From Gordonia jinhuaensis (GTDB lineage Bacteria; Actinomycetota; Actinomycetes; Mycobacteriales; Mycobacteriaceae), in assembly GCF_014639795.1 (NCBI RefSeq), contig NZ_BMGC01000002.1, positions 111,646-175,645 of the forward strand: DNA of 64,000 nucleotides, written 5' to 3'. A model generated the notes under the pieces. That model was not told the DNA's origin. It did not search any database and saw only the letters and a list, made by a program, of their open reading frames with translations. Of the stretch, positions 53,443 to 64,000 are shown in pieces. Every line of letters begins with the position of its first letter. The stretch's first letter is position 1. Both the position numbers and the translations under genes were made by a program.

Positions 53443-54531
53443 GTGAGGCAGATCCTCGTGGCGGGCGTGGTCGCGCTGGCCGTGTCCATCCTTCTGACCC
53501 CGGTGCTGATCAAGGTCTTCTCCCGGCAGGGCTTCGGCCAGGAGATCCGGCTCGAAGGTCCCAAGAGTCACCAGACCAAGCGGGGCACCCCGTCGATGGG
53601 CGGTGTCGCCATCGTCATCGCACTGTGGGCCGGTTACTGGGCCGCCCACATCGCCGGCGCCATCACCGACGGCCCGGGCCCGTCGGCGTCGGGGCTGCTG
53701 GTCCTCGGGTTGTCATCCGTGCTCGCACTCGTCGGGTTCCTCGACGACTTCATCAAGATCCGCAAGCACCGCAACCTCGGCCTCAACAAGACCGCGAAGT
53801 CCGTGGGACAGCTCATCGCCGCGCTGTTGTTCGGAATCCTCGCGCTGCAGTTCCGCAACAACGCCGGCTACACCCCGGCGAGCACCAACCTGTCCTATGT
53901 GCGTGACATCGCGGCGATCTCGATGGGGTCGATCGCGTTCGTGATCTTCTGCTGGCTGATCGTGGCCGCCTGGTCGAATGCGGTGAACTTCACCGACGGA
54001 CTCGACGGACTCGCCGCCGGATCGATGGCGATGGTGCTCGGGTCCTACGTCCTGGTGACGTTCTGGCAGTACCGCAACGCCTGCGTGGGCGGGCCCAAGA
54101 CCGCCGAACAGATCACCCCGGGTTGCTACACGGTGCGCGACCCGCTCGACCTCGCGATCCTCGCCTGCGCCGGCGGCGGCGCTTGTCTGGGCTTCCTCTG
54201 GTGGAACGCCGCACCTGCGAAGATCTTCATGGGCGACACCGGATCGCTGGCGCTGGGGGGGTTGCTGGCCGGACTGTCCATCACCACCCGCACCGAGCTG
54301 CTGGCCGTGGTCATCGGCGCGCTGTTCGTCGCCGAGATCGTGTCGGTGGTCGTGCAGATCGCGTTCTTCCGCACCACCGGCAGGCGGGTCTTCCGCATGG
54401 CGCCGTTCCACCATCACTTCGAGTTGGGCGGCTGGGCGGAGACGACGGTCATCATCCGGTTCTGGTTGCTCACCGCGATCGCCTGCGCCTTCGGACTCTC
54501 GTTGTTCTACAGCGAGTTCCTGGCAACGTAA
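53443..54531 (+). CDS. mraY: Phospho-MurNAc-pentapeptide translocase (MraY)
   Basis: Integral membrane enzyme that transfers phospho-MurNAc-pentapeptide to undecaprenyl phosphate, forming lipid I. 362 aa, ten membrane segments. Catalytic motifs: [16 protein letters not shown] with the Asp pair, [13 protein letters not shown] and [11 protein letters not shown], and the HHH loop in [13 protein letters not shown] 53443 directly follows the stop of the murF-like gene. Its substrate must come from a functional MurF encoded elsewhere. Confidence 0.96.
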   Translation: MRQILVAGVVALAVSILLTPVLIKVFSRQGFGQEIRLEGPKSHQTKRGTPSMGGVAIVIALWAGYWAAHIAGAITDGPGPSASGLLVLGLSSVLALVGFLDDFIKIRKHRNLGLNKTAKSVGQLIAALLFGILALQFRNNAGYTPASTNLSYVRDIAAISMGSIAFVIFCWLIVAAWSNAVNFTDGLDGLAAGSMAMVLGSYVLVTFWQYRNACVGGPKTAEQITPGCYTVRDPLDLAILACAGGGACLGFLWWNAAPAKIFMGDTGSLALGGLLAGLSITTRTELLAVVIGALFVAEIVSVVVQIAFFRTTGRRVFRMAPFHHHFELGGWAETTVIIRFWLLTAIACAFGLSLFYSEFLAT

Positions 54532-54626
54532 CTCCCGCACGATGAGCCCTGCGTGAGTACCCGAGAACCGTCGGACGTGATCGCCGCATGCGATCGCTTC
54601 GGCCGGCGCCCAGACAGGGGAACAGC

Positions 54627-56225
54627 ATGACCGATCCGCGACCAGACGACCTCGCCGATCCCGACACCACCGCGCTCACCGGGGCGGCGCTGACCGACGA
54701 GGCGCTGACCTCCGGCGCGCTCGCGGCGTCGCGGACAGTGGTTTTCGGCGGGGGGGTCGCCGGGTTGTCGGCGGCGAGGTTCTTTCGTGACATCGGCGGC
54801 CACGTCCGGGTGGTGGAGGACCGCGAGGCAACGGCGCGTGCGGTCGCCGAGCAGGGGATCGCGACGCTGGGCACCGCCGAACTGAGCGCGACCGCGGACT
54901 GGACATCCGGTGTCGACCTCGTCATCACGTCGCCGGGACTGCGCCCGACGCATCCGCTGCTGCGCGCTGCGGCGCAGGCCGGTGTGCCGGTGTGGGGTGA
55001 GGTCGAACTCGCCTGGCGTATCGACCGGGCCGGTGTACTCGGGCCACCGCGCACCTGGCTGGTGATCACCGGGACCAACGGGAAGACCACCACCACGTCG
55101 ATGACCGAGGCGATCATGTCGCAGGTGGCCGAGACCGTCGCCTGCGGGAACATCGGGCTGCCGCCGCTCGACGCACTGCGTCGGGAACCGCGGGTGGAGG
55201 TGCTGGCCGTCGAGGCGTCGTCCTTCCAGCTGTACTGGGCGCCCTCGGTGCGACCGGCCGCGGGGGTGGTGCTCAACATCGCCGAAGACCACCTCGACTG
55301 GCATCAGACGATGGCCGGGTACACCGCGGCAAAGGCGCGCGCGCTGACCGGTGACGTCGCGATCATCGGCGCCGACGACGAGGCGGCCGCCGCGCTCGCC
55401 GCGGCGTCGCCGGCACCCACTGTCGTCCGACTGTGCAGCGACCGACCACGCGACGGTGAGATCGGCGTGATCGATGGTGTGATCGTCGATCGTGCCTTCG
55501 ATGACGGTGGCGAGCCGGTGCCGTTGGTGGCCACCGAGAAGATCCGGCCGGCCGGTCCACCCGGCTTGCACGATGCGCTCGCGGCAGCCGCGCTCGCGCG
55601 TGCCGCCGGAGCGTCGGCGTCGGCCGTTGAGGCGGGTCTGGCGGGCTTTCACCCGGGCGCTCACCGTGGCCAGGTGGTCGCGGTCGTCGACGGGGTGTCG
55701 TTCCTGGACGACTCCAAGGCCACGAATCCGCATGCGGCACTGGCCTCGATTCTCGCGCATCCGCGCAGCGTGCTGGTCGCGGGCGGACAGCTCAAGGGTG
55801 CGGCCGTCGATGAGCTGATCGTGAGCACGCGCGACCGGGTGGCCGCAGCGGTGGTGCTCGGCGTCGATCGTCAGGAGATCCTCGACGCTCTTGCGCGACA
55901 CGCCCCAGAAGTCCCAACAGTCACAGTGTTCACAGGGGACGATGGCCGGGTGATCGTTTCGTCCGCGCAGGATCATCCGTCGGCGACCGATGCGGCCGCC
56001 GTCACCCGAGTGAGCATCGACGTCGCAACACCCCCGGAATCGTCACCGGATGCGGTGATGGCGGCCGCGGTCACCGCGGCCGATCGGCTGGCCCGACTCG
56101 ACGGCGAGAACCCCGTGGTGCTGCTTGCGCCGGCGGCGGCATCACTGGACATGTTCTCCGGATACGGCCACCGCGGCGACTCCTTCGCCCGCGCCGCCGC
56201 GGCACTGCACGAACGGCGGTCCTGA
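54627..56225 (+). CDS. murD: UDP-MurNAc-L-Ala:D-glutamate ligase (MurD)
   Basis: Adds D-glutamate to the peptidoglycan precursor. 532 aa. N-terminal Rossmann-like FGGGVAGLSAARFF, ATP loop VITGTNGKTTTTSM, ASSFQLYW, NIAEDHLDWH, and the C-terminal DDSKATNPHAAL and AGGQLKG. Its first 30 residues are a Thr/Asp/Leu-rich extension. ATG 54627 follows GGGGAA. 95 bases separate it from mraY and 2 from ftsW. Confidence 0.95.
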   Translation: MTDPRPDDLADPDTTALTGAALTDEALTSGALAASRTVVFGGGVAGLSAARFFRDIGGHVRVVEDREATARAVAEQGIATLGTAELSATADWTSGVDLVITSPGLRPTHPLLRAAAQAGVPVWGEVELAWRIDRAGVLGPPRTWLVITGTNGKTTTTSMTEAIMSQVAETVACGNIGLPPLDALRREPRVEVLAVEASSFQLYWAPSVRPAAGVVLNIAEDHLDWHQTMAGYTAAKARALTGDVAIIGADDEAAAALAAASPAPTVVRLCSDRPRDGEIGVIDGVIVDRAFDDGGEPVPLVATEKIRPAGPPGLHDALAAAALARAAGASASAVEAGLAGFHPGAHRGQVVAVVDGVSFLDDSKATNPHAALASILAHPRSVLVAGGQLKGAAVDELIVSTRDRVAAAVVLGVDRQEILDALARHAPEVPTVTVFTGDDGRVIVSSAQDHPSATDAAAVTRVSIDVATPPESSPDAVMAAAVTAADRLARLDGENPVVLLAPAAASLDMFSGYGHRGDSFARAAAALHERRS

Positions 56226-56227
56226 CG

Positions 56228-57958
56228 GTGGCGACGATCTCAGGGGCGGCGGCGTCAGGAGTGGCGGACACCGACACCGACACGGACACACTGGCGGCGA
56301 ACGATGACGGGGTCGACGAGACCGACGACCTCGCCGAGGCGGGATCGACCGGACGCTCCGGTGGTACCCGAGGCGAGAGTGGGTCAGCGGCGCGCAGGGG
56401 CGGTCGCCGCTCGCATGAGTCGATCCTGTCTGTGGTCGGACAGTCGATCGGCGGGGCGATCACCCGCGTCCGCGACGGCGTGCTGGGACGTCCGCTGGCC
56501 TCGTATCACCTGATCGTCACGCTCGCGGTGCTGCTGACCGTCATCGGACTGGTGATGGTGCTGTCGGCGTCGTCGGTGGAAGGCTATGCCGAGGACGGCT
56601 CGGCCTACGGCAAGTTCACCCAGCAGGTGGTCTTCGCCGCGCTCGGCGCCATCTTGTTCTACGTCGCGCTGCGCCTGCCCGTGCGCTTCCTGCGTCGCTT
56701 CGCCGGGCCTGCGATGACGCTGGCCACGATCTTGCTGATGCTGGTGCTGGTGCCCGGCATCGGCACCCTCTCGCAGGGTGCCCGTCGCTGGTTCGTGGTC
56801 GCCGGACTGTCAGTGCAGCCTTCGGAGCTGGCGAAGCTGGCGTTGTGTGTCTGGGGCGCACATCTGCTGGCCTCACGGCGCCGACTCGACGCCTCGCTCA
56901 AGGAACTGCTGCTCCCGCTGCTGCCGGTGTCAGCTCTGATCTGCCTGCTGATCATCCTCGAGCCGAACCTGTCGACCACCATCACCGTGGCGATCATCGT
57001 CGGCGCCCTGCTGTGGTTCGCCGGTCTGCCGCTGCGGGTGTTCGTCAGCTTCGTGATCGCGGCCGTCATCGCCGCGGTGATCCTGGCCATGGTCGCCGGC
57101 TATCGCAGCCAGCGCGTGATGAGCTTTCTGGGTAACGTCGACGATCCGCAGGGCGCCGGCTATCAGGCGCGCCAGGCGCGTTATGCCCTGGCCAACGGCG
57201 GTTTCTGGGGTGTGGGACTCGGTCAGAGCCGGGCGAAGTGGAACTACCTGCCCAACGCGCACAACGACTTCATCTTCGCGATCATCGGTGAGGAGCTCGG
57301 CCTGATCGGCGGTCTGATCGTGGTCGCGCTCTTCGGATTGCTCGCCTACGTCGGCTTCCGCATCTCGCGCCGGTCGGTCGACCCCTTCCTGCAGCTCATG
57401 ACATCGACCATCACCGTCCTGATCACGGCCCAGGCGCTGATCAACATCGGCTACGTGGTGGGTCTGCTTCCCGTCACGGGCATCCAGCTGCCGCTGCTGT
57501 CCGCGGGCGGCACCTCGACGCTGACGATGCTGGTGATGCTGGGATTGCTGGCCAGCGCCGCACGCCACGAGCCCGAGGCCGTGGTGGCACTGACCGTCGG
57601 CGGTGAGGGCCGGGTGGGTCGTCTGCTGCGACTGTCGCCGCCGGTCCCGTTCGCGCCCTCGCGGGTCGACGCGCTTCGTCGGCGCCTGTCGCAGCGCGAC
57701 GATCAGCGTGCCGTGCCGCCCACTCGCAGTGGCGACCGCCGCCGTACGTCACCCGCTGCTCGCGGTCGCGGTTCCGCGTGGAAGCCCGGTGACGGGGCAT
57801 GGAACACTGCTGCGGTGAACGTCTCCGCCCCACACCCGTCCTCCTGGCGCGCCCCGCGGCCCGGCGGTTCCGCCGGCGCCCCGCGTTCGTCGGCCCGCCG
57901 GTCGGCGCCCACCCGCTCGAACGCACCCGCTCCGCGGTCGCGGGGGTATCGCCGGTGA
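56228..57958 (+). CDS. ftsW: Septal SEDS glycosyltransferase FtsW
   Basis: SEDS-family polymerase that extends septal glycan strands with PbpB. 576 aa. An Asp/Thr-rich and then basic cytoplasmic N-terminus (about 1-90), ten membrane helices, catalytic loop with [21 protein letters not shown] and the signature [18 protein letters not shown] long Arg/Ser/Pro-rich C-terminal tail (about 455-576) may bind FtsZ, as proposed for mycobacterial FtsW. GTG 56228 follows the murD stop by 2 bases; the stop overlaps murG (GTGA). Confidence 0.95.
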   Translation: MATISGAAASGVADTDTDTDTLAANDDGVDETDDLAEAGSTGRSGGTRGESGSAARRGGRRSHESILSVVGQSIGGAITRVRDGVLGRPLASYHLIVTLAVLLTVIGLVMVLSASSVEGYAEDGSAYGKFTQQVVFAALGAILFYVALRLPVRFLRRFAGPAMTLATILLMLVLVPGIGTLSQGARRWFVVAGLSVQPSELAKLALCVWGAHLLASRRRLDASLKELLLPLLPVSALICLLIILEPNLSTTITVAIIVGALLWFAGLPLRVFVSFVIAAVIAAVILAMVAGYRSQRVMSFLGNVDDPQGAGYQARQARYALANGGFWGVGLGQSRAKWNYLPNAHNDFIFAIIGEELGLIGGLIVVALFGLLAYVGFRISRRSVDPFLQLMTSTITVLITAQALINIGYVVGLLPVTGIQLPLLSAGGTSTLTMLVMLGLLASAARHEPEAVVALTVGGEGRVGRLLRLSPPVPFAPSRVDALRRRLSQRDDQRAVPPTRSGDRRRTSPAARGRGSAWKPGDGAWNTAAVNVSAPHPSSWRAPRPGGSAGAPRSSARRSAPTRSNAPAPRSRGYRR

Positions 57959-59103
57959 GCGCAGACACCGTCTCGGTGGTCGTCGCCGGGGGCGGGACCG
58001 CCGGACACATCGAACCCGCACTCGCCGTCGCCGACGCGATACGACTCGCCGCACCCGACGCGCGGATCACGGCGCTGGGCACCCGACGCGGTCTGGAGAC
58101 CACACTCGTGCCCGACCGCGGATACGACCTCGAGCTGATCCCGCCGGTCCCGCTGCCGCGCAAGCTCACCCCCGATCTGTTCAAGGTCCCGATGCGGCTG
58201 GTCAGTTCGATCCGGCGCACGCGGCAGGTGCTCGACAAGGTCGACGCCGATGTCGTGATCGGCTTCGGCGGCTACGTCTCCCTGCCCGCCTATGCCGCCG
58301 CGAAGCTACGCCTGCGCGGACGCGTCCCGGTGGTGATCCACGAGGCCAACGCGAGTGCCGGGATCGCGAACAAGGTGGGCGCGCGGATGGCCGACCGCGT
58401 GCTGGCCGCCGTCGACGGATCGGGGCTCGACGCCACCAAGGTCGGGATGCCGGTGCGCGCGAGCCTGGCCCATCTCGATCGCGCAGCGCTGCGCGCGCAG
58501 GCGCGCAACTACTTCGGACTCGACCCCGAGGCACCCACCGTGCTCGTCTTCGGCGGCTCGCAGGGTGCACAGCGACTCAACAGTGCGCTCGAGGGCGCGT
58601 CGAAAGCGTTGGGGGATGCCGGGATCGGGGTGCTGCACGCGCATGGCGCCAAGAACTCGGTCAGCCCGGACACACCTGCCGACGCCCCGCCCTATGTGGC
58701 CGTCGCCTACCTCAACCGGATGGATCTGGCCTATGCCGCAGCCGATCTGGTGATCTGCCGGTCGGGTGCGATGACGGTCGCCGAGGTGTCCTCGGCCGGA
58801 CTGCCTGCGGTGTATGTGCCGCTGCCACACGGCAACGGCGAGCAGCGGCTCAACGCCGCACCGATCGTCGACGCCGGCGGCGGTCTCCTCGTCGACGATG
58901 CCGATCTCACCGCCGACTGGATCACCGCGAACGTGCCGCCGCTGCTCACCGATGCCGAACGCCTCTCGGTGATGGGTGAGGTCGCGCGATCCTTCGGTCA
59001 CCGTGACGCCGCCGACGCGGTTGCCGCGGTGGGCCTCGAGCTCGGTCGGCGGCACCACCGGGACACCGCGCGTCACAAGCGTTTTCGGAAGGCTCACCGG
59101 TGA
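57955..59103 (+). CDS. murG: Lipid II-forming N-acetylglucosaminyltransferase (MurG)
   Basis: Peripheral inner-face enzyme that adds GlcNAc to lipid I. 382 aa GT28 protein: [44 protein letters not shown], the donor-binding [10 protein letters not shown] and [33 protein letters not shown] 57955 is the 4-base overlap with ftsW; the frame extends further upstream within ftsW without support. It overlaps murC by 4 bases at its end. Confidence 0.96.
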   Translation: MSADTVSVVVAGGGTAGHIEPALAVADAIRLAAPDARITALGTRRGLETTLVPDRGYDLELIPPVPLPRKLTPDLFKVPMRLVSSIRRTRQVLDKVDADVVIGFGGYVSLPAYAAAKLRLRGRVPVVIHEANASAGIANKVGARMADRVLAAVDGSGLDATKVGMPVRASLAHLDRAALRAQARNYFGLDPEAPTVLVFGGSQGAQRLNSALEGASKALGDAGIGVLHAHGAKNSVSPDTPADAPPYVAVAYLNRMDLAYAAADLVICRSGAMTVAEVSSAGLPAVYVPLPHGNGEQRLNAAPIVDAGGGLLVDDADLTADWITANVPPLLTDAERLSVMGEVARSFGHRDAADAVAAVGLELGRRHHRDTARHKRFRKAHR

Positions 59104-60806
59104 CGGGCGACGTGGCCGCAGCCGGTCAGGGGAGAACTCCGATCTCGGGCCAGTCGGTGGCACTGCCCGGATCGCTGGCCCGCGTGCACATGGTGGGGAT
59201 CGGCGGTGCCGGGATGTCTGGTCTGGCCCGGATCCTGTTGTCGCGCGGTGCGCAGGTGTCGGGTTCAGATGCCAAGGAGAGTCGCGGTGTGGTCGCACTG
59301 CGCACCCGTGGCGCCTCGATCCGGGTGGGTCATTCGCCCGAGGCCCTCGACCAGCTACCGGGCGGTCCTACGGTGGTGGTCTCCACGCAGGCGGCGATAC
59401 CGGCGAACAACCCCGAACTGGTGGCCGCGCGTGAGCGTGGCATCCCGGTGATCATGCGTCCGACCCTGCTGGCCGAACTCATGAGCGGGCATCGCACTCT
59501 GCTCATCGCGGGAACACACGGCAAGACCTCCACCACCTCGATGTCGGTTGTGGCACTGCAGCATTGCGGCCTGGACCCGTCGTTCGCCGTCGGTGGTGAA
59601 CTCAACGAATCGGGTACCAACGCCCATCACGGTACGGGTGCGATCTTTGTCGCCGAGGCAGACGAGAGTGACGGTTCACTACTCGAATACGGCGCGGACG
59701 TCGCGGTCGTGACCAACATCGAATCCGACCATCTCGACTTCTTCGGCACTGTCGAGGCCTACGTCGCGGTGTTCGACCAGTTCGTCGACCGCATCCGGCC
59801 CGGCGGGGCGCTGGTGGTCTGCCTCGACGACCCCGGGTCGGCGGCGCTCGGTGAGCGCAGTGCGGCGCGACTGGCCGATCGGGGAGTGTCGGTACTGGGA
59901 TACGGCCGCGGTGCGTATGCCGCGCAGGCGCCGTCGGTGTCGCATGTCGCGGTGCTCGTGGACTGGCAGGTCCGCGCGACAGGTGGTGTGTCGGTGATGC
60001 GATTCGCCGTGCGACCAGAGGTCGCTGCGACCATCGCCCCCGAGACGCGCGCTGAGACGGGCCCGCCGTCGCCGTCGCCGTCGTCGTCCCTCTCGCCCTC
60101 GTCATCGCTGTCGCTGCCGGGATCTGCCGACCAGTTCGACGCGCACGGGGACATGGTGGAGCGCACGGTGATCCAGGCTCTGCCGGGCGAGCACATGGCA
60201 CTCAACTCGATGGGCGCGGCGCTCGGTGCGGTCTGCGTCGGTGGGTCGCTCAACGAGGTGCTCGACGGTCTCGAGTCGTTCACCGGTGTCCACCGGCGTT
60301 TCCAACTGCGCGGTGAGATCAACGGTGTCGCGGTCTTCGACGACTACGCGCATCATCCGAGTGAGTTGCGGGCGGTACTCACCGCGGCCCGGCACATCGT
60401 CGACGCCGCCGGCGGCCGCATCATCGCGGTCTTCCAGCCGCACCTGTATTCGCGGACCGAGACGTTCGCCCCCGAATTCGCCTCCGCACTCGACCTCGCC
60501 GATCAGGTGGTGGTGCTCGATGTGTATGGCGCACGCGAAGATCCGATCGCCGGGGTCAGCGGTCGCACGATCGCCGACCGGGTGACCAGGCCGGTGCGCT
60601 TCGAACCCGACGTGTCGCGGCTGCCGCGTGAGGTGGCGGCGATCGCGCGGCGTGGCGATCTGATCCTCACCCTCGGCGCCGGCGACATCACGATGCAGGG
60701 GCCGGAGATCATCGAGGCACTGCGCGACCTCGGGCCCGGCGCCACCTCGCGCAGGGATGTCAACATGTCCGACGCCGCAGAACCGGAAGGTGATGGGGAT
60801 GGCTGA
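59100..60806 (+). CDS. murC: UDP-MurNAc:L-alanine ligase (MurC) with Ser/Pro insertion
   Basis: Adds the first residue of the stem peptide. 568 aa, some 70 longer than the tuberculosis MurC. N-terminal [18 protein letters not shown] loop [44 protein letters not shown] and [11 protein letters not shown] are intact, so it should be active. Between the central and C-terminal parts lies an insertion (about residues 318-350) of Glu/Thr then [20 protein letters not shown], low in complexity and probably a surface loop. GTG 59100 overlaps murG (GTGA). Confidence 0.94.
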   Translation: MTGDVAAAGQGRTPISGQSVALPGSLARVHMVGIGGAGMSGLARILLSRGAQVSGSDAKESRGVVALRTRGASIRVGHSPEALDQLPGGPTVVVSTQAAIPANNPELVAARERGIPVIMRPTLLAELMSGHRTLLIAGTHGKTSTTSMSVVALQHCGLDPSFAVGGELNESGTNAHHGTGAIFVAEADESDGSLLEYGADVAVVTNIESDHLDFFGTVEAYVAVFDQFVDRIRPGGALVVCLDDPGSAALGERSAARLADRGVSVLGYGRGAYAAQAPSVSHVAVLVDWQVRATGGVSVMRFAVRPEVAATIAPETRAETGPPSPSPSSSLSPSSSLSLPGSADQFDAHGDMVERTVIQALPGEHMALNSMGAALGAVCVGGSLNEVLDGLESFTGVHRRFQLRGEINGVAVFDDYAHHPSELRAVLTAARHIVDAAGGRIIAVFQPHLYSRTETFAPEFASALDLADQVVVLDVYGAREDPIAGVSGRTIADRVTRPVRFEPDVSRLPREVAAIARRGDLILTLGAGDITMQGPEIIEALRDLGPGATSRRDVNMSDAAEPEGDGDG

Positions 60807-61629
60807 ACGCGTGATGACCGGAACCTCGACGAACCCCCGCAACCGCAGGGACCCCGACGTTCTCGATGCCGGTCTGGATCGAGATCCCGACGACAGCGTT
60901 GATGTCGAGGAGGTCAGCGCGCGCACCGGCCGTAACCGCAGCCGCCGTCGCGCCCCGCGTACTCCGGTGCACGGGATGCGCAGGCTCGCGTGGACCGTCG
61001 GCTCGATCGTGGTGGTCATCGGTCTGATCGCCGTCGCCTATCTCAGCCCGCTGATGTCGGTGCGGTCGGTCGAGGTGACCGGCGCGCGCACGGTCAGCGC
61101 CGACGAGATCCGTTCGGCGGCAGCCATCTCCCAGGGCACCCCGCTGCTGCAGGTCGACACGATGGCCGCCGCGCGCCGCATCTCGGTGATACCGCGGATC
61201 AAGCAGGCCCGCGTGTCACGGTCGTACCCCTCGTCGCTGGACATCTCGGTCACCGAACGTGTGCCGGTGGTCTCCTATGGCTCCGGCGCCGACCGGAAGA
61301 TGGTCGACGACAGCGGTTTCCTCTTCCCGCCGGTCGCCGGTGACGCCAAGGTGCCGGTGTTGGCGACCGGGCATCCCGGCCCCTCGGATGCCGCCACCCG
61401 AGCTGCGGTCACGGTGATCGCGGGGTTGCCCGCCGAGATCCGCGATCACGTCCTCACGGTCACGACGGACTCGCCCGTCAACGTGGTGCTCCGTCTCGAC
61501 GGCAACCGCACGGTCGACTGGGGCGATGCCGATCGCACCGCGCAGAAGGCGACCACGCTGCACTACCTGCTGGGCCAGGACGGCAGCGAGTACAACGTGA
61601 GCAGTCCGGACAACCCGGCCGTCAGCTGA
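60799..61629 (+). CDS. ftsQ: Division protein FtsQ
   Basis: Bitopic divisome scaffold linking FtsL/FtsB to the septal synthase. 276 aa: a polar Arg/Asp-rich cytoplasmic region, one membrane helix ([20 protein letters not shown]), a POTRA domain beginning [18 protein letters not shown], and the beta domain with [16 protein letters not shown] 60799 has GGAAGG 8 bases upstream; ATG 60793 and 60757 also lie in frame within the end of murC. The gene overlaps murC slightly. Confidence 0.9.
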   Translation: MAERVMTGTSTNPRNRRDPDVLDAGLDRDPDDSVDVEEVSARTGRNRSRRRAPRTPVHGMRRLAWTVGSIVVVIGLIAVAYLSPLMSVRSVEVTGARTVSADEIRSAAAISQGTPLLQVDTMAAARRISVIPRIKQARVSRSYPSSLDISVTERVPVVSYGSGADRKMVDDSGFLFPPVAGDAKVPVLATGHPGPSDAATRAAVTVIAGLPAEIRDHVLTVTTDSPVNVVLRLDGNRTVDWGDADRTAQKATTLHYLLGQDGSEYNVSSPDNPAVS

Positions 61630-61782
61630 GGCGAGCGACCCCTCGGTCCGCCGATCCGGTCGGCGTGTCGCCGACCGACGGCGCGCCACACCAGATCCCT
61701 GGCATCGATCCCGCGACACGCCGTGACGGTTGCTGGCCGTAGGCGCACCGGGTGCATACCGTCGTCTCCAGCACACGGCCAC

Positions 61783-61813
61783 TTGACATAACTCTAAGCC
61801 TTAGGTTTAGGTT
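61783..61813 (+). promoter_or_regulatory. Candidate ftsZ promoter
   Basis: A consensus -35 TTGACA (61783-61788) is followed by TTTAGG after 17 bases or TAGGTT (61808-61813) after 19; TAGGTT also occurs at 61802. The local AT-rich CTCTAAGCCTTAGG forms a small palindrome. Lies 74 bases upstream of the ftsZ ATG in a 257-base gap, the longest within the late dcw cluster, so ftsZ is likely also transcribed on its own. Confidence 0.6.
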
Positions 61814-61886
61814 GAGGGTTTCGTTGCGACCGGAAACTTCCCACTGAGCCGCAACCGCGGACTATCGCTACTAGGAAGGCGAGCGC

Positions 61887-63056
61887 ATGACGCCACCGCA
61901 CAACTACCTGGCCGTCATCAAGGTCGTCGGCATCGGCGGCGGCGGCGTGAATGCCGTCAACCGGATGATCGAGCAGGGCCTCAAGGGTGTCGAGTTCATC
62001 GCGATCAACACCGATGCGCAGGCCCTGATCCTCTCCGACGCCGACGTCAAGCTCGATGTCGGCGGGGATTCCACCCGCGGTCTCGGCGCCGGCGCCGATC
62101 CCGAGGTGGGACGTCGTGCCGCCGAGGATGCCAAGGATGACATCGAGGAGCTCCTCAAGGGTGCGGACATGGTGTTCGTCACCGCCGGTGAGGGCGGCGG
62201 TACCGGCACCGGAGGTGCACCGGTCGTGGCCTCGATCGCGCGCAAACTCGGTGCGCTGACCGTGGGCGTGGTGACCCGTCCGTTCTCGTTCGAGGGCAAG
62301 CGACGCGGCACGCAGGCCGAGGCCGGCATCGCCGGGTTGCGCGAGGCATGCGACACCTTGATCGTCATCCCGAACGACCGTCTGCTGCAGCTCGGCGACG
62401 CGCAGGTCTCACTTATGGATGCCTTCCGCAGTGCCGACGAGGTGCTGCTCAACGGCGTGCAGGGCATCACCGACCTGATCACCACGCCGGGTCTGATCAA
62501 CGTCGACTTCGCCGACGTCAAGGGCGTCATGAGTGACGCGGGCAGTGCGCTGATGGGGATCGGTTCCGCGCGTGGGGACTCTCGCGCGGAGAAGGCCGCC
62601 GAGGCCGCGATCAACTCGCCGCTGCTCGAGGCGTCCATGGACGGCGCGAAGGGTGTGCTGCTGTCGATCGCCGGCGGCAGCGACCTCGGGCTCTTCGAGG
62701 TGTCCAAGGCTGCCGAGCGCGTTCAGGAAGCCGCACACGAAGACGCCAACATCATCTTCGGCACGGTGATCGACGACAATCTCGGTGACGAGGTGCGAGT
62801 GACGGTGATCGCCGCCGGTTTCGAGAGCGGCGCACCGGCGCGACTGCGTACCGAGGCGAAGGTGGGCCGCGGCGCGATTGCCGACGGGCGCGCCGGTGAG
62901 GTGAAGTCGAACACGCGACAGGACGTGTTCGCGGGTACCGAGGCAGCGGTGAACGGCGACCCGTTCGCCCCCGACGAGTCGAAGGTCGTCGCGCCGCGTC
63001 GCAACCCGGTCACCCTCGACGACGACATCGACATCCCGCCGTTCATGAAGCGGTGA
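61887..63056 (+). CDS. ftsZ: Cell division GTPase FtsZ
   Basis: Tubulin-like protein that forms the division ring. 389 aa. GTP-binding [14 protein letters not shown], tubulin signature [16 protein letters not shown]7-loop region [20 protein letters not shown], and the C-terminal tail [12 protein letters not shown] that binds partners such as FtsW and SepF. ATG 61887 has AGGAAGG upstream. The stop overlaps the pgeF GTG (GTGA). Confidence 0.97.
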   Translation: MTPPHNYLAVIKVVGIGGGGVNAVNRMIEQGLKGVEFIAINTDAQALILSDADVKLDVGGDSTRGLGAGADPEVGRRAAEDAKDDIEELLKGADMVFVTAGEGGGTGTGGAPVVASIARKLGALTVGVVTRPFSFEGKRRGTQAEAGIAGLREACDTLIVIPNDRLLQLGDAQVSLMDAFRSADEVLLNGVQGITDLITTPGLINVDFADVKGVMSDAGSALMGIGSARGDSRAEKAAEAAINSPLLEASMDGAKGVLLSIAGGSDLGLFEVSKAAERVQEAAHEDANIIFGTVIDDNLGDEVRVTVIAAGFESGAPARLRTEAKVGRGAIADGRAGEVKSNTRQDVFAGTEAAVNGDPFAPDESKVVAPRRNPVTLDDDIDIPPFMKR

Positions 63057-63799
63057 CGACAGTTCTCATGACTGCTCCGCAATCCCGGGTCCGCCGTGTC
63101 GTCACCGACCGACACGGCGGTCACTCGTCTGCGCCCTATGCCGAGTTCAACCTCGGCGACCATGTCGGTGATGATCCGGATACGGTGCGGCGCAACCGAA
63201 TCCGACTCGCCGAAGGTATCGGCGTCGACCCCTCGCGGATGGTGTGGATGGAACAGATCCACAGCCGCAACGTCGCGGTGGTCGACGGACCGGTCGATCA
63301 TCCGCTCGAGGCCACCGATGCGGTGGTCACGTCCCAGCCCGATCTGGCGCTGGCGGTTCTCACCGCCGATTGCGTGCCGGTGCTGCTGTCCGACGACGAG
63401 GCCGGGGTCATCGCCGCGGTGCATGCCGGGCGCGTGGGTGCGCGGATCGGGATCATCCCGGCGACGCTCGAGGTGATGGTCGCCCAGGGTGCCGACATCT
63501 CGCGTATCGGTGCGCTCCTCGGCCCCGCCGCGGCGGGGGAGAGCTACGAAGTGCCCCCGCAGATGCAGGCCGACGTGGAAGCACATCTGCCGGGCAGCGC
63601 CTGCCGGACTGCCAAGGGCACCACCGGACTCGATCTGCGCGCGGGGATACGCAGGCAGCTTCTCGATGCCGGAGTGGCGGCCGTCGCGGTGGACCCCCGC
63701 GACACGATCACCGACACCGATCTGTTCAGCCACCGACGCGGTGCACCGACCGGAAGGCTGGCGTCGGTCATCTGGCGTGACACCACCCCGGAGTCGTGA
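63053..63799 (+). CDS. pgeF: Peptidoglycan editing factor family protein (PgeF/YlmD, Rv2149c type)
   Basis: 248 aa of the former multicopper polyphenol oxidase / YfiH family. Metal-site residues sit in QIHSRNV (His), [11 protein letters not shown] (Cys) and AAVHAGRVG (His). Members are thought to remove wrongly incorporated L-Ser from peptidoglycan precursors or to act as purine nucleosidases with copper-dependent oxidase side activity. GTG 63053 overlaps ftsZ; the stop overlaps the next ATG (TGATG region). Confidence 0.9.
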   Translation: MTTVLMTAPQSRVRRVVTDRHGGHSSAPYAEFNLGDHVGDDPDTVRRNRIRLAEGIGVDPSRMVWMEQIHSRNVAVVDGPVDHPLEATDAVVTSQPDLALAVLTADCVPVLLSDDEAGVIAAVHAGRVGARIGIIPATLEVMVAQGADISRIGALLGPAAAGESYEVPPQMQADVEAHLPGSACRTAKGTTGLDLRAGIRRQLLDAGVAAVAVDPRDTITDTDLFSHRRGAPTGRLASVIWRDTTPES

Positions 63800-64000
63800 T
63801 GACCGGAGATGAGGTGCCCCACCGGGATTCGGCTGCGCCCGGCCCCGGCGACGCGCGCACAGTGCAGCTGCGTGACAACCTCGCCGCCGCACACGCCCGT
63901 CTCGAACGCGCCTGTCGTGATGCCGACCGCGACCCGGCTGAGGTCGAACTGCTCGTGGTCACGAAGTTCTTTCCGGCCGACGATGTCTCACGTCTGATCG
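63799..64000 (+). CDS. YggS/YlmE family PLP-binding protein, partial
   Basis: First 67 codons, cut by the window end. The start ATG 63799 overlaps the pgeF stop by one base (TGATG). After an acidic N-terminus the segment LRDNLAAAHARLERACRDADRDPAEVELLVVTKFF reaches the conserved VTK whose lysine binds pyridoxal phosphate in the family. Homeostasis of PLP and amino acids is the known role; the tuberculosis counterpart is Rv2148c, followed by sepF. Confidence 0.88.
   Translation, partial: MTGDEVPHRDSAAPGPGDARTVQLRDNLAAAHARLERACRDADRDPAEVELLVVTKFFPADDVSRLI

Overview
The window is high-GC actinobacterial chromosome from a mycolic-acid bacterium (order Mycobacteriales). Gordonia or a close relative fits best, but this is inferred from gene order and protein resemblance only. 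The gene order follows the Mycobacterium tuberculosis segment Rv2201 back to Rv2148c almost step by step: asnB, ctaC/ctaF, qcrCAB, ctaE, trpD, a DEDDh/GIY-YIG nuclease, NlpC/P60 hydrolases, pimB', fadD15, a cyclase/ArsA-like group, an acyltransferase, a GT87 mannosyltransferase, RNase AS, aroG, pknL, an Rv2175c-like regulator, mptA, idsA2/crtE, metF, lppM, a GNAT gene, a DUF3040 gene and then the division/cell-wall (dcw) cluster from mraZ to ftsZ, pgeF and a yggS-like gene cut by the window end.

Layout. 1-9365: respiration. asnB diverges from ctaC-ctaF, an aac(2')-type acetyltransferase follows, and ctaE-qcrC-qcrA-qcrB run leftward; together they encode parts of the bcc-aa3 supercomplex. 9366-19175: trpD, a small Lrp/AsnC-type protein, a nuclease fusion, a c-di-AMP riboswitch ahead of one of two NlpC/P60 wall hydrolases, a zinc-peptidase-like lipoprotein and pimB'. 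19176-29394: lipid and envelope genes (fadD15, two SRPBCC proteins, an ArsA-like protein with a damaged P-loop, ROK glucokinase, PlsC, GT87 mannosyltransferase), RNase AS and aroG. 29515-45588: pknL with four PASTA domains, its Rv2175c-like partner, and two leftward operons that interleave carotenoid genes (crtE, crtI, crtB, crtO-like, cruF-like, a cruG-like glycosyltransferase) with lipoglycan and lipoprotein genes (mptA, lppM), on either side of metF. An SOS-box promoter then faces a HEPN-domain gene, followed by DUF3040. 46291-64000: mraZ-rsmH-ftsL-pbpB-murE-[murF-like remnant]-mraY-murD-ftsW-murG-murC-ftsQ-ftsZ-pgeF-yggS.

Most striking points. (1) The murF position holds only a 215-codon, degenerate MurF C-terminal domain with no ATP-binding part. 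(2) Carotenoid genes occupy four separate slots of the tuberculosis backbone and are translationally coupled to mptA. (3) A perfect 16-bp LexA box lies just downstream of a good promoter facing the HEPN gene. (4) Short tandem repeats (15-26 bp units) sit at several gene borders and inside two coding regions. (5) At least seven genes show a TANNNT-like -10 element 6-7 bases before a GTG/ATG start (ctaE with a C in its first position), the usual signature of leaderless transcripts.

No tRNA, rRNA, insertion sequence, prophage or CRISPR array was recognised. Coding is dense, with many 4-bp ATGA/GTGA overlaps marking the operons.
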